From positions 992,001 through 1,056,000 of the forward strand of contig NZ_CP012669.1 of NCBI RefSeq assembly GCF_001281485.1: DNA of 64,000 nucleotides, written 5' to 3'. The notes beneath the pieces are model-generated. The model saw nothing but the letters and a program-made list of their open reading frames with translations. It did no database searches and was not told the origin of the DNA. The position numbers and the translations under genes are program-made. Of this stretch, positions 1 through 9,959 are shown in pieces (position 1 is the stretch's first letter; each line of letters starts with the position of its first letter). Source of the stretch: Altererythrobacter epoxidivorans. Lineage in GTDB: Bacteria > Pseudomonadota > Alphaproteobacteria > Sphingomonadales > Sphingomonadaceae.

Positions 1-609
1 GGCGATTGGGGTGCCGCCGTAACCACCGCCATCGGCCAGCTCGCGCCCGAGGGGTGCAAGGGGATCCACCTCAATATGCCGATCGGTCGTCCTGGCCCGG
101 ACGACATGGCGAGCCAGGACCCGAGGGTGCTGAAAGCGCTGAAAGCGCTCGGTTTCTACCAGGAATGGGATTCCGGATATTCCAAGCAGCAAAGCACCCG
201 CCCGCAGACCATCGGCTATTCGCTCGTGGATTCGCCGGTCGGGCTTGCCGCATGGATACTCGAGAAAATCTATTACTGGACCGACAATGACGGATCGCCA
301 TGGGATGCTCTGTCCATGGACCAGGTGCTCGACGACATCATGCTTTACTGGCTGCCTGCGACCGGCGCCTCTGCCGCCAGGCTATATTGGGAAAGCTTCG
401 CAAGGTTCGGTGCGGGAGAGGTATCCATTCCATCGGGTGCGAGCGCCTTTCCCAAGGAAATCCTGCCTGCGCCGCGCGAATGGGCCGAACGTACGCTGAC
501 CAATCTCGTGTACTGGAACGAGGTCGAGAAGGGCGGCCATTTCGCCGCCTGGGAACAGCCCGATCTGTTCGTGAAGGAACTGCGCGCCTGCTTTGCGAAA
601 ATGGTTTAG
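1..609 (+). CDS. Epoxide hydrolase (alpha/beta hydrolase fold), 3' part
   Basis: The gene enters from the left edge; 202 residues are visible in the frame open from base 1. It begins GDWG, the nucleophile elbow of epoxide hydrolases, so visible Asp2 is the likely catalytic nucleophile. A cap-domain tyrosine in ARLYWES (visible residue about 129) and a histidine in GGHFAAWEQP (about 180) fit the proton donor and the catalytic base. The expected reaction is hydrolysis of an epoxide to a diol in the cytoplasm. The N-terminal half with the oxyanion HGWP motif lies outside the window. Its stop overlaps the convergent lactate dehydrogenase gene by 4 bp. A related haloalkane-type hydrolase is less likely because of the lid tyrosine. 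Confidence 0.85.
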   Translation, partial: GDWGAAVTTAIGQLAPEGCKGIHLNMPIGRPGPDDMASQDPRVLKALKALGFYQEWDSGYSKQQSTRPQTIGYSLVDSPVGLAAWILEKIYYWTDNDGSPWDALSMDQVLDDIMLYWLPATGASAARLYWESFARFGAGEVSIPSGASAFPKEILPAPREWAERTLTNLVYWNEVEKGGHFAAWEQPDLFVKELRACFAKMV

Positions 610-1754
610 CGCCAGCGCAATCGCTCCGGGGTCAGCTGGTCCACTGAGGTCACGCCCATCAACCGCATGCCGCGCTCGATCTCGTCCTTCAGGATGCCGA
701 TAGCGCGCTCAACGCCGGGCTGTCCCGCCGCCGCAAGGGCGTAGAGGTAGAGCCTGCCTCCGCTGGCCGCCGTGGCGCCAGCGCACAGGCTTTTGAGGAC
801 ATGCGTGCCGCGTCGCACGCCGCCATCGACGATAATCTCGATTTCGCCGCCGACCGTGTCGACTATCTCACGCAGCTGGTCGAAGGGCGCGCGGCTGCCG
901 TCCAGCTGCCTCCCACCATGGTTTGAGATCATGATTGCATCGGCACCGATCTCGACCGCGCGGCGCGCGTCATTGGCGCTCATCACGCCTTTCAGCGCAA
1001 ACTTCCCGCCCCAGTCCTGCCTGATCCGGGCTGCGGTGTCCCAATCCATTGAGGTATCGAGCATCGTATTAAAATATTCCGCGATGCTGACAGCCTTGCC
1101 GGTGCCTTCGCTGACATGCGTATCGAGGTTGGGTAGGCGAAATTTCTCGCGCAGCAGGTAATCGAGCGTCCAGCGCGGACGCGTCGCGTAACTCCAGACA
1201 GCGCTCGGCGTGAAACGGGGAGGGGTGGTAAACCCCGAGCGAAGGCAACGCTCCCGCTTGCCCGATACGATGGTATCGACCGTCAGCGCGATCGCATCGA
1301 AGCCGGAGGCCTGGCAGCGTTCGATCATCGAAGTGTTCAGGCCCTTGTCCTTGTGGACGTAGAGCTGGAACATCTTGGGCCCGTCAGTCAGGGCGGCGAT
1401 CTCTTCGATGCTGCGCGTGGCGAGGCTCGAGATACCGAACCACAGGCCGAATTTCGCCGCGGCTTTTGCAACGGCGGTCTCGCCTTCATGATGGAATGCC
1501 CTCTGCACGGCAGTCGGGCTCAGCACGAGGGGTAGGGCGCTCTTTCGGCCAAGGATGGTGCAACTCGTGTCGATTTCCGCCACGCCCGCGAGCACGTCGG
1601 GGACGAGGTCCGCATCGTCGAAGGCGGAGGTGTTGCGCCCCTTGGTCAGTTCATCATCGGCCGCGCCATCGATGTAATCGAATACGGGCCAGGGAAGCCG
1701 CGCTTTCGCCAACTTCCGGAAATCATCGATATTATGGCAGTCTGTAAGTCGCAT
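606..1754 (-). CDS. lldD: FMN-dependent alpha-hydroxy-acid dehydrogenase (L-lactate dehydrogenase type)
   Basis: A full-length 382-residue TIM-barrel flavoprotein that oxidises L-lactate or a related 2-hydroxy acid to the keto acid and passes electrons to the respiratory chain. SNHGGRQLDG at residues 277-286 carries the catalytic His279 and the substrate-binding Arg. The DGGVRRG phosphate-binding motif sits at 310-316, and an N-terminal FDYIDGAADDE segment is typical of the family. The usual VGRPYLYGLA stretch reads GGRLYLYALA here, a mild divergence that keeps the GR pair. It is convergent with the epoxide hydrolase and starts 40 bp beyond the I78 lipoprotein gene. The exact substrate (lactate, mandelate or glycolate) cannot be told from motifs. 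Confidence 0.88.
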   Translation of the reverse strand: MRLTDCHNIDDFRKLAKARLPWPVFDYIDGAADDELTKGRNTSAFDDADLVPDVLAGVAEIDTSCTILGRKSALPLVLSPTAVQRAFHHEGETAVAKAAAKFGLWFGISSLATRSIEEIAALTDGPKMFQLYVHKDKGLNTSMIERCQASGFDAIALTVDTIVSGKRERCLRSGFTTPPRFTPSAVWSYATRPRWTLDYLLREKFRLPNLDTHVSEGTGKAVSIAEYFNTMLDTSMDWDTAARIRQDWGGKFALKGVMSANDARRAVEIGADAIMISNHGGRQLDGSRAPFDQLREIVDTVGGEIEIIVDGGVRRGTHVLKSLCAGATAASGGRLYLYALAAAGQPGVERAIGILKDEIERGMRLMGVTSVDQLTPERLRWR

Positions 1755-1794
1755 CCCGCAGTCTTAGGCCCACGTGGACGCGCCTGTCGACGCA

Positions 1795-2139
1795 TTAACC
1801 GCAGCCGACGGATTCGATTTTGTTGTCGACATCCAACATCACGTTGAGACGGTTCGGATCGAGATCGTCGGTCGTGGCTTCGCCGGGGGCCACCCAGCGT
1901 ACGGTTTCGATGGGCATGACTGCGATCGCCAATTCAGCACGCGCTTCTTCGCTTGCCTCGTCGCCGATGAACTTTGTCGCCCGGGACGCATTGCACGGAT
2001 CGATGGCCAGGTCGTCGGCACTTGCCTGCGTGGCGACTGCCACGGGCGTCTCCGAACTGTCGGCGGAGGCTTCGATATCTCCGCAGGCAGCGATGCCTAG
2101 TGGAAGGGCGGCAGCAAGGGCGAGAGCATGTCTGAGCAT
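1795..2139 (-). CDS. Peptidase inhibitor I78 family lipoprotein
   Basis: A 114-residue protein. I chose the ATG at 2139 because it gives a lipoprotein signal peptide (MLRHALALAAALPLGIAAC); the open frame extends further upstream but would overlap the yceI-like gene and spoil the signal. The mature part runs from a first conserved cysteine (CNASRATKFIG) through TVRWVAPGEA and LNVMLD to a C-terminal SVGCG. This is the I78 elastase-inhibitor-like pattern with two cysteines able to form a disulfide. It should be anchored in the cell envelope and protect against serine proteases; the inhibitory role is inferred from the family. It lies 91 bp downstream of the YceI gene on the same strand and may share its transcript. 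Confidence 0.72.
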   Translation of the reverse strand: MLRHALALAAALPLGIAACGDIEASADSSETPVAVATQASADDLAIDPCNASRATKFIGDEASEEARAELAIAVMPIETVRWVAPGEATTDDLDPNRLNVMLDVDNKIESVGCG

Positions 2140-2230
2140 GGCTCTCAAACCCCCGCTGCCGATCTTGGTTCCTGCCGGGCATTCGCATCTGCTCAATGAG
2201 TTGAGTTGCGATGCCGTTGGCAGTGCCGTG

Positions 2231-2887
2231 TTACTTCTTCTCGAATGCGGCAGAAATTTCGAGTTCGACCTGGTCCGAAACGACCGGGACAAAGGTAGCG
2301 AGACCGAAATCGCTGCGGTTCAGCACGGCTCGACCTTCGAAGCCGATCGTCTTGGCCTTGGACATCGGGTTGGCGCCCGCGCCGGTAAATTCGGCCGCGA
2401 TGGCAACCGGGCGGGTTACACCGTTCATGGTGAGGTCGCCAACGATCATGGCCTTGGTTTCGCCGGTGCGCGTCACGCTGGTCGATACGAACCGCGCCGT
2501 ATCGGGATCGGGGCCGAAGAAGTCGGGTGCCTTGCCATCCTTGCCGGGGCGAAGGAGATGCTCTTTCAGACCGGCAGACGCGAGCGCGACCTCATTGATC
2601 GGGATCGTCACATCAAGCTTGGCCGCTTCTGGATTGGCCGGATCGAGTTGCAGCGTACCCTCGATCGATCCGAAGATGCCGAAATAGTCATTGAAGCCAA
2701 AGTGATTGACTCGCCAGCCGACCAATGTGTGACCGGGGTCGGTTGCGTAGGTTCCGGCTTCGACGCGGGACAGGTCGACCTGTCCGGGAAGCGAAACCGA
2801 TTGCTGCGCGACGAGCGGGAATGCGGCGGCAAGGGCGATGCTGCCGGCAAGCGGCAGCGCATAACGAAATTTGGGCAGGCGGATCAT
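2231..2887 (-). CDS. YceI family periplasmic lipocalin-like protein
   Basis: A 218-residue protein with a signal peptide (hydrophobic run near residues 12-26, likely cleaved after VAQ). It continues into the YceI pattern: YATDPGHTLVGWRVNHFGF near residues 47-66, a central DFFGPDPDTARF and GDLTMNGVTRPV, and an SDFGLATFVPVVSDQVELEI end. YceI proteins form an extended lipocalin barrel that binds polyisoprenoids; the ligand here is unknown. A start RBS-like AGGAGACAC lies just upstream of the ATG on the minus strand. The gene sits between ilvC and the I78 lipoprotein gene, and the three could be read from one strand, although 122 bp separate it from ilvC. Confidence 0.85.
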   Translation of the reverse strand: MIRLPKFRYALPLAGSIALAAAFPLVAQQSVSLPGQVDLSRVEAGTYATDPGHTLVGWRVNHFGFNDYFGIFGSIEGTLQLDPANPEAAKLDVTIPINEVALASAGLKEHLLRPGKDGKAPDFFGPDPDTARFVSTSVTRTGETKAMIVGDLTMNGVTRPVAIAAEFTGAGANPMSKAKTIGFEGRAVLNRSDFGLATFVPVVSDQVELEISAAFEKK

Positions 2888-3009
2888 TCGTGTGTCTCCT
2901 TATGGTGGAACTCACACGGACAAGTCGCCTGCCCATTGATTGGTTTCAAGAAGGCACACCCCTGTTACCGGCCTGTCATCGACATGCGGCCGGGGCAGCC
3001 TTCCTTTGA

Positions 3010-4044
<1,035 letters not shown>

Positions 4045-4146
4045 TCACCCCTGCTGCGGCAGGGGCCCAGATGAGTTCGCTAGTACAGCGAGGCGGTGGT
4101 TAGGCCCGGTTGTCCACCCGGACCACGAATAAAATCTTATGGCAGC

Positions 4147-4662
4147 CTAAGCTCCTTCGGCGCCGCGCATCATGCCGACGACGCCGCTTCGTCCGACCTC
4201 GACGAGACCGAGGCCGCGCATGAGAGTGACGAAACTGTCGATCTTGTCGGGTGCGCCGGTCAGTTCGAAAACGAAGCTTTCGGTCGTGGTGTCGACCACG
4301 CTGGCGCGGAACACCTCAGCGATGCGCAGCGCCTCGACGCGCGCGTCGCCTTTTCCGGATACCTTGATCAGCGCGAGTTCGCGTTCGACGTGCGGGCCTG
4401 CCTGCGTCAGGTCGACGACCTTGTGCACCGGCACCAGCCGTTCGAGTTGCGCTTCGATTTGATCGATCACCTGCGGCGGGCCGTTGGTGACGATGGTGAT
4501 GCGGCTGACGGCGTGGTTTTCGCTGATGTCGGCCACGGTCAGGCTGTCGATATTGTAACCGCGCGCGGTGAAGAGTCCTGCGATCTTGGCGAGAATGCCG
4601 GACTCGTTATCGACTGTGATGTTGAGAACGTGCCGTTCCGAGGCTGCCTGTGCAATTTTCAT
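4147..4662 (-). CDS. ilvH: Acetolactate synthase small (regulatory) subunit
   Basis: A 171-residue protein with an N-terminal ACT domain (VDNESGILAKIAGLF, GYNIDSLTV) and the C-terminal IlvN-type domain (FELTGAPDKIDSFVTLMRGLG). It binds the catalytic subunit and confers valine feedback inhibition. Its start lies 11 bp after the stop of ilvI on the same strand, so the two are translationally close, as expected for a 1:1 complex. The family is usually 160-175 residues, so this is full length. Regulation by valine is inferred from family knowledge, and the effector-contact residues were not checked individually. Confidence 0.96.
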   Translation of the reverse strand: MKIAQAASERHVLNITVDNESGILAKIAGLFTARGYNIDSLTVADISENHAVSRITIVTNGPPQVIDQIEAQLERLVPVHKVVDLTQAGPHVERELALIKVSGKGDARVEALRIAEVFRASVVDTTTESFVFELTGAPDKIDSFVTLMRGLGLVEVGRSGVVGMMRGAEGA

Positions 4663-4673
4663 GGGGTCGATCC

Positions 4674-6419
4674 TTACACCAGCGCCTTGGCTTCGTCGTC
4701 CATCGTGCCCTCGACCTGGTCGCCGTAGAGCAGCATTTCGGTGTGCGCCGCACCCGACGGGATCATCGGGAAGCAGTTCGCCTCTTTTGAAACGAGGCAG
4801 TCGACCATGACCGGGCCATCGTGATCGAGCATCGCCTGGATGCCGGCGTCCAGTTCGCTTTCGTCATGGATGCGAATGCCCTTCCAGCCGTATGCTTCGC
4901 ACAGCTTCACGAAATCCGGGAGGCTGTCGGAATAGCTGTTCGAATAGCGGCTTTCGTAGGTCAGTTCCTGCCACTGGCGGACCATGCCCATGTATTCGTT
5001 ATTGAGGATGAACACCTTCACCGGCAGGCGATACTGGCTCGCCGTACCCAGCTCCTGGATGTTCATCTGAATCGAGGCCTCGCCCGCGATGTCGATCACC
5101 AGATCGTCGGGATTTCCGAGCTGAGCCCCGATGGCGGCGGGCAGCCCATAGCCCATCGTGCCGAGGCCGCCGCTGGTCAGCCACTTGTTCGGATCACGGA
5201 AGCCGAAATATTGCGCGGCCCACATCTGGTGCTGGCCAACCTCGGTCGAGATGATGGGGTTGCGATCCCTGGTCAGGGCGAAGAGGCGTTCGACCGCCTT
5301 CTGCGGCATGATCAGGTCGGATTTTTCCGGATAGGCGAGGCAGTCGCGCGCCTTCCATCCCATGATACGTGCGTTCCATTCGCTGAGGTCATTCGCCTTG
5401 CGGTCGCCCCAGACGCTGATGATCTGTTCGAGGACGTGCGCGCAATCGCCGACGATCGGCAGGTCGACCGCGACGGTCTTGTTGATCGAGCTGCGGTCGA
5501 TATCGATGTGGATCTTGGTCGAATCCGGGCTGAAGGCGTCGAGCCTTCCGGTCACCCGGTCGTCGAACCGCGCGCCGATGCAGACCATCAGGTCGCAGCG
5601 GTTCATCGCCATGTTCGCTTCGTAAGTGCCGTGCATGCCCAACATACCGAGCCAGTCGGGATGGTCCGAAGGAAATGCGCCAAGGCCCATCAGGGTCGAG
5701 GTAACCGGTGCGCCGGTCAGGTCCTGGAGCTTGCGCAGCAATTCCGTAGCGCGTGGACCCGAATTGATGACGCCGCCACCGGTATAGAAGACGGGGCGTT
5801 CTGCCTTCGCCAGCAGCTCGACTGCTTCGGCAATGTCCTCGATCGCACCGACCATCTGGGGTTGGTATCGGTGGGTCGCCGAACCGTTTCCTTCGCGGCT
5901 GAACGAGGGGACGGCGATCTGCACATCCTTGGGAATATCGACGACCACGGGACCAGGGCGGCCGGTGGTCGCAATGCGAAACGCCTCTTCCAGCGTCGGT
6001 TTGAGGTCGGCCGGTTCCTTCACAAGGAAATTGTGCTTGGTGCAGTGACGCGTGATGCCGATGGTGTCGGCTTCCTGGAAGGCGTCGGTGCCGATCAGTG
6101 CCGTCGGGACCTGTCCCGTGATGACGACGAGCGGGATGGAATCGAGGAAGGCATCGGCAATGCCGGTTACGGCATTCGTCGCACCTGGTCCGCTCGTAAC
6201 GAGGACGACGCCGGGCTTGCCGGTCGAGCGTGCGTAACCTTCCGCAGCATGGGCAGCGCCAGCTTCGTGACGCACCAGGACATGGCGGATACGGTCGTTA
6301 TCGAACAGTTCGTCATAGATGGGCAGCACGGCACCGCCCGGGTAGCCGAAGACGTACTCGACCCCTTGTTCGACTAGGCAATCGACCAGGATGGCTGTGC
6401 CGCTGCGCTCCTGTGCCAC
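4674..6419 (-). CDS. ilvI: Acetolactate synthase large (catalytic) subunit
   Basis: A 581-residue ThDP- and FAD-dependent enzyme condensing pyruvate with pyruvate or 2-ketobutyrate, the first shared step of branched-chain amino acid synthesis. The ThDP-activating Glu52 lies in [13 protein letters not shown]; the FAD region and the C-terminal ThDP region (AGEAS ... [13 protein letters not shown]) follow. The metal-binding GD position reads GE here. The start is GTG at 6419, preceded by GGAAGGGAAA; an ATG-led frame upstream is out of phase. It is the first gene of ilvI-ilvH-ilvC, and a sigma-70-like promoter plus a leader hairpin lie just upstream. Confidence 0.96.
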   Translation of the reverse strand: MAQERSGTAILVDCLVEQGVEYVFGYPGGAVLPIYDELFDNDRIRHVLVRHEAGAAHAAEGYARSTGKPGVVLVTSGPGATNAVTGIADAFLDSIPLVVITGQVPTALIGTDAFQEADTIGITRHCTKHNFLVKEPADLKPTLEEAFRIATTGRPGPVVVDIPKDVQIAVPSFSREGNGSATHRYQPQMVGAIEDIAEAVELLAKAERPVFYTGGGVINSGPRATELLRKLQDLTGAPVTSTLMGLGAFPSDHPDWLGMLGMHGTYEANMAMNRCDLMVCIGARFDDRVTGRLDAFSPDSTKIHIDIDRSSINKTVAVDLPIVGDCAHVLEQIISVWGDRKANDLSEWNARIMGWKARDCLAYPEKSDLIMPQKAVERLFALTRDRNPIISTEVGQHQMWAAQYFGFRDPNKWLTSGGLGTMGYGLPAAIGAQLGNPDDLVIDIAGEASIQMNIQELGTASQYRLPVKVFILNNEYMGMVRQWQELTYESRYSNSYSDSLPDFVKLCEAYGWKGIRIHDESELDAGIQAMLDHDGPVMVDCLVSKEANCFPMIPSGAAHTEMLLYGDQVEGTMDDEAKALV

Positions 6420-6474
6420 AATACTTTCCCTTCCTGCGCGGACGACGTTTTGCCGTCTCTGCCATAATGAATGC

Positions 6475-6501
6475 GGCCCGATGCATGGGTAGCACCGGGC
6501 C
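6475..6501 (-). promoter_or_regulatory. Hairpin in the ilvI leader
   Basis: A perfect 6-bp GC stem GGCCCG/CGGGCC encloses a 15-base loop, in the predicted 5' leader of ilvI. No U-run follows, so it is not an ordinary terminator. A second small stem GACG/CGTC lies closer to the GTG start. No leader peptide rich in Ile, Val or Leu codons was found. Confidence 0.35.
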
Positions 6502-6513
6502 AGTCGTGGGTGC

Positions 6514-6542
6514 TCGCTATGCGTTAGAATCTATCGTGTCAA
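6514..6542 (-). promoter_or_regulatory. Putative sigma-70 promoter of ilvIHC
   Basis: On the minus strand TTGACA at 6542-6537 is followed after 17 bp by TAGCGA at 6519-6514. The -35 box matches consensus and the -10 box is weak, as is common in GC-rich alphaproteobacteria. It sits in the gap between the end of miaA and ilvI and would give a leader of about 85 bases. Confidence 0.45.
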
Positions 6543-6545
6543 CAA

Positions 6546-7493
6546 TTAATAACGCAATAATCGTGCGAAATGAGTGCTCCAGGTATAATTCTCTGACTCG
6601 CATCGTGGCCAATTTTCGGGCGGCTGTCGACGGAACCATGTATATTGCCGCTTGGCATAGTTGCGCGTGGCTTGCTGGCCAGCGGCAATGGCTTCATCCA
6701 GCGCAAGCTCGCCTTTAAGATGCGATGCGATCTCTGGCACGCCTATCGCCCTCATGACGGGCAGGGAGGCGTCGAGAGACCGAGCCAAGAGTGCCTCGAC
6801 CTCACCAAGCGCGCCTTGCTCCATCATCAGCGAGAAACGACGATCGCATCGTTCATAAAGCCAGTCGCGATCGGGGAGCAGGACGAGCGGATGCAGGTCG
6901 ATCTCGTCTGCAATGCCGCCCTCCATCTGCTGCTGCCAATGGGACAAGGGGTGTCCGGTCGACCGTACCACCTCGAGAGCGCGCGACAGGCGTTGGACAT
7001 CTGCCGCGTCGAGCACGGAGGCACGCTCCGCGTCCTCGACCCCGAGCGCCGCATACAGTTCACCGGCTGTCATGTTTCGGACAACGGCGCGAACTTCGGG
7101 GTCAATCTCGGGGACTGGCGCGATCCCGTCGAGCAAAGTCCGCATGTAAAGTCCGGTGCCGCCCACCAGGATCGGCACGGCATTTTCGGCATGTAGTAAA
7201 GATATTTCGCGCTTTGCCGCAGCGGCCCAATCGGCAGCCGAACAGGCGGTCGCCCCGTCCCATGTGCCAAACAGGCGATGTTCGATCCCGCGCATGTCAT
7301 CTGCCGAAGGGCGGGCGCTGAGGATGCGAAGATCGGAATAGACCTGGGCGCTGTCGGCATTGATTACCACGGCCCGCCGACCCTGATCTTGCAGGCCGAT
7401 AGCAAGGTTCACGGCCAGATCGCTCTTGCCGCTGGCGGTTGGCCCTGCGATGAGCGCGACCGATTGTTTCACTGGAGATTCCCGCTTGCTCAT
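6546..7493 (-). CDS. miaA: tRNA dimethylallyltransferase
   Basis: The enzyme transfers the isopentenyl group of DMAPP to A37 of tRNAs reading UNN codons. With the ATG at 7493 it has 315 residues. The P-loop GPTASGKS comes near residue 19, followed by NADSAQVYSDLRILSARP, the conserved VGGTGLYMRTLLDG, and a C-terminal TRNYAKRQYTWFR. A more upstream ATG (7520) and a GTG at 7472 are possible starts. Any of them places the start region inside or against the divergent serB gene. miaA is followed by the ilv operon after 126 bp that contain their own promoter. Confidence 0.94.
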   Translation of the reverse strand: MSKRESPVKQSVALIAGPTASGKSDLAVNLAIGLQDQGRRAVVINADSAQVYSDLRILSARPSADDMRGIEHRLFGTWDGATACSAADWAAAAKREISLLHAENAVPILVGGTGLYMRTLLDGIAPVPEIDPEVRAVVRNMTAGELYAALGVEDAERASVLDAADVQRLSRALEVVRSTGHPLSHWQQQMEGGIADEIDLHPLVLLPDRDWLYERCDRRFSLMMEQGALGEVEALLARSLDASLPVMRAIGVPEIASHLKGELALDEAIAAGQQATRNYAKRQYTWFRRQPPENWPRCESENYTWSTHFARLLRY

Positions 7494-8370
7494 TGCCCGC
7501 CTGATAGCAGACCCAGCCACCTTGGAAACGCGCCTCGACGCCGCAAAGGCTGCGCTTGCCGATCAGGGCATGGAAATTGCCATGGCCGGAATGCTCGATT
7601 TCTGCGGGGATGTGCTCCAGATTTCGCTGGCGTCGGGCAGGATCGATGCACTTCTCGAGGTGCTCGACACATATTTCTCGCCTGCAGATATGCTCGTGTC
7701 GAAGGGTGATATCGCGATCCCGCGCCTGTTTGTGTCCGACATGGATTCCACCATGATCGGGCAGGAGTGCATCGACGAACTGGCCGATTATGCCGGTATC
7801 AAGCCGCAAATTGCAGAGATCACTGAGCGCGCGATGCAGGGCGAACTCGATTTCGAGAGTGCCCTGCGTGAGCGGGTCGGCCTGCTCGAAGGGCTGGACG
7901 AAAGCGCAATCGAACAATGCCTGGACGAACGGATCTCACCAATGTCGGGTGCACGCACCCTCGTCAGGACTTTGCGGTCGAAGGGCTGCCGCACGGTCCT
8001 GGTCACAGGTGGTTTCCACCACTTCGCAGACCCGGTTGGCGAGCAGCTCGGTTTCGAGCGGGTCGTCGGCAATCGCCTGGCGGTTGCCGATGGTAAGCTG
8101 ACCGGTGGACTGGTCGGGGCGATCACGGATTCTTCCGTAAAGAAGCGCGTCCTTGAAGAAGAGCTGGTATCGCTCGGCGACAATGCCCTGTCGCTGGCAA
8201 CGGGCGACGGCGCGAACGACATCCCGATGATCGAAGCTGCGGATTATGGCATCGCCTACCGAGCCAAGGCAAAGGCGCGTGCAGCCGCCAATGGCCGGAT
8301 CGATCGGGGCGACCTGACCTCGATCCTGAAGCTGTTGAACATCCCCGAAAGCGACTGGGTCGCCGGCTAG
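7486..8370 (+). CDS. serB: Phosphoserine phosphatase
   Basis: A HAD-family enzyme that makes L-serine from phosphoserine. The core [10 protein letters not shown] carries the nucleophile Asp and general acid Asp; [11 protein letters not shown] (motif II/Thr-Gly-Gly) and [22 protein letters not shown] (motif IV) follow. A degenerate ACT-like N-terminal part precedes the core. I chose the TTG at 7486, giving 294 residues, because GGAG stands 8 bases before it. ATG codons at 7426 and 7450 would push the start deep into the antisense of the miaA P-loop region. The stop overlaps the convergent nitroreductase gene by 4 bp. Confidence 0.93.
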   Translation: MLIARLIADPATLETRLDAAKAALADQGMEIAMAGMLDFCGDVLQISLASGRIDALLEVLDTYFSPADMLVSKGDIAIPRLFVSDMDSTMIGQECIDELADYAGIKPQIAEITERAMQGELDFESALRERVGLLEGLDESAIEQCLDERISPMSGARTLVRTLRSKGCRTVLVTGGFHHFADPVGEQLGFERVVGNRLAVADGKLTGGLVGAITDSSVKKRVLEEELVSLGDNALSLATGDGANDIPMIEAADYGIAYRAKAKARAAANGRIDRGDLTSILKLLNIPESDWVAG

Positions 8371-9038
8371 AGCCAGCTGGCAATCTGCCCCAGCGGTTTC
8401 TTGCGCATCGCATGCGCCGGCACCGTCGCATCAGCGGTGGGATGACCGACAACGACAATCATCAGCGGCTTTTCATGGTCCGGGCGTTCACAAATCCGGC
8501 GCAGGAAGCCCATGGGCGAGGGGGTGTGCGTCAAGGTCGCAAGGCCCGCCTCGTGCAGGGTTGAAATCAGCATGCCACAGGCGATCCCGACACTTTCGGT
8601 GACGTAATAGTTCTGCGTCTCGCCATCTTCCTCGATACCACCCTTGCGCTGCGCAAATACAACGATCAGCCACGGCGCGGTTTCAAGGAATGGTTTGTCC
8701 GAATCCGTGCCTAGCGGTGCGAGCGCGCCGAGCCATTCATCGCTAGCCTTGCCGGCATAAAACTCTCGCTCTTCGGCCTCGGCTGCCTCGCGGATCGCGC
8801 GTTTCTTTTCGGGCGAGGAGACGACAGCGAAATGCCAGGGTTGGTGGTTGGCGCCATTAGGGGCGGTTCCGGCCGCCTCGATCGCGGCTTCGATCACTTC
8901 TCGCGGGACGTCCCGGTCGGAGAAAAAGCGGCAGGTCCGGCGCTGCTTCAACCTGTCCCGCGCCGCTCGTGCGCGGGCGATGCGCTCCGCATCGGTGATC
9001 TCGGGAAGGGCGTAAGGTATCTGGTCGTGATCTTTCAT
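8367..9038 (-). CDS. Nitroreductase family FMN oxidoreductase
   Basis: With the ATG at 9038 the protein has 223 residues; in-frame ATGs at 9047 and 9083 are alternatives, and no strong RBS decides. [13 protein letters not shown] followed by [15 protein letters not shown] is the FMN-binding pattern of the iodotyrosine-deiodinase/BluB-like branch of nitroreductases. [33 protein letters not shown] gives the dimer and flavin contacts. It probably reduces a nitro or quinone substrate with NAD(P)H. It is convergent with serB and divergent from coq4, sharing with coq4 a roughly 125-bp region holding two palindromes. The substrate cannot be assigned. Confidence 0.85.
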   Translation of the reverse strand: MKDHDQIPYALPEITDAERIARARAARDRLKQRRTCRFFSDRDVPREVIEAAIEAAGTAPNGANHQPWHFAVVSSPEKKRAIREAAEAEEREFYAGKASDEWLGALAPLGTDSDKPFLETAPWLIVVFAQRKGGIEEDGETQNYYVTESVGIACGMLISTLHEAGLATLTHTPSPMGFLRRICERPDHEKPLMIVVVGHPTADATVPAHAMRKKPLGQIASWL

Positions 9039-9105
9039 CACCAGCATGATCGCCAAATCCCGCGCGAAAGACCAGCCATGCAATTTGGATGCGATGGACA
9101 GACAA

Positions 9106-9135
9106 TTTACATTGTTGTAAGTATCAGTTTGATAC
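9106..9135. promoter_or_regulatory. Two adjacent palindromes over a putative coq4 promoter
   Basis: TTACA-TTGT-TGTAA occupies 9107-9120 and GTATCA-GTT-TGATAC occupies 9121-9135, directly abutting. A promoter-like TTTACA (9106-9111), 17-bp spacer and TTGATA (9129-9134) on the plus strand overlaps both. The layout fits a repressor operator controlling coq4, the divergent nitroreductase gene, or both. No regulator gene lies next to it in the window. Confidence 0.45.
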
Positions 9136-9163
9136 GCACCTGCGAATGAACGAAGAGAGCGCC

Positions 9164-9955
9164 ATGCCTGTTATCGATCGTCCACTGGTCCACCCCGAAC
9201 GCAAGACTTCGGGTTTCCACCCGTTGAAGGTCTGGAAGCATTTCCGCCAGCTCGTCGCCGACAAGGAAGATACCGAACAGGTCTTCCACATCATCGAGGC
9301 GACCAAGGGACGCAGGAGCCACAAGCAGGCGTGGGATTTCATCCGTTCCGACAAGGGGCAGGCGATGATGAAGCGGGAATGGAGCATTCCCTCGCATCTC
9401 GACGATCACGCATTATGGGCCGATTGCGGCCCGAACAGCGTTGCTCAGCATTATATCCGCTTCATGAAACGCGAAGGGCTGTCGGCTGCGGGACTGGTGG
9501 CTGAAAGCCATAAGTGGCAGCCGCCAGAGGCCCGGCTGCAGGATCAGACCGAATGGTATTTCGAGCGCCTGCGCGACACGCACGACCTGTTCCACGTGCT
9601 GACCGGATATGGGCGCGATGCCTTGGGCGAGGCCTGCCTGCTCGGCTACAGTTACGAGCAGAACCACAATCTCGGCATTCTCTTCATCGCCTATGCAGGC
9701 GCTAACGAGATCCGCAAATCGACCGGGACCACCGCGCCTCTGCGGGCCGCGGTGAGCGAGGGCCGGCGGATCGGGCGCGCTGCCGGACGTATCGCGCACG
9801 AGGATATCGAAGCGCTGATGCGCGAAGATTACGATGCTGCCCGCAAGCGGCTGAACCTTGGCGATCCGGTTATCTACCGCCAGTGCCTCGCGCAACTGGA
9901 AGCCGAGGGTTACCTCGAAGACGACCTGATGCAGCCGCAGGCGGCGGCTGCCTGA
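9164..9955 (+). CDS. coq4: Ubiquinone biosynthesis protein Coq4 family
   Basis: A 263-residue protein from the ATG at 9164, chosen for the GAAGAGAG just before it; an in-frame ATG at 9146 is the alternative. The signature HDxxHx11E is intact: His140, Asp141, His144 and Glu156 in [19 protein letters not shown]. These form the proposed metal site of Coq4, which in eukaryotes organises the CoQ complex and acts on the C1 carbon of the quinone head. In bacteria its role in ubiquinone synthesis is inferred by homology. Its 3' end lies 4 bp from the convergent end of purL. Divergence from a nitroreductase across a palindromic region suggests shared control. Confidence 0.86.
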   Translation: MPVIDRPLVHPERKTSGFHPLKVWKHFRQLVADKEDTEQVFHIIEATKGRRSHKQAWDFIRSDKGQAMMKREWSIPSHLDDHALWADCGPNSVAQHYIRFMKREGLSAAGLVAESHKWQPPEARLQDQTEWYFERLRDTHDLFHVLTGYGRDALGEACLLGYSYEQNHNLGILFIAYAGANEIRKSTGTTAPLRAAVSEGRRIGRAAGRIAHEDIEALMREDYDAARKRLNLGDPVIYRQCLAQLEAEGYLEDDLMQPQAAAA

Positions 9956-9959
9956 GGCG

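Noticed and set aside
4821..6377. A 518-codon plus-strand frame opposite ilvI
   Set aside because: It mirrors the ilvI coding sequence and has no domain pattern, so it is an antisense artefact.
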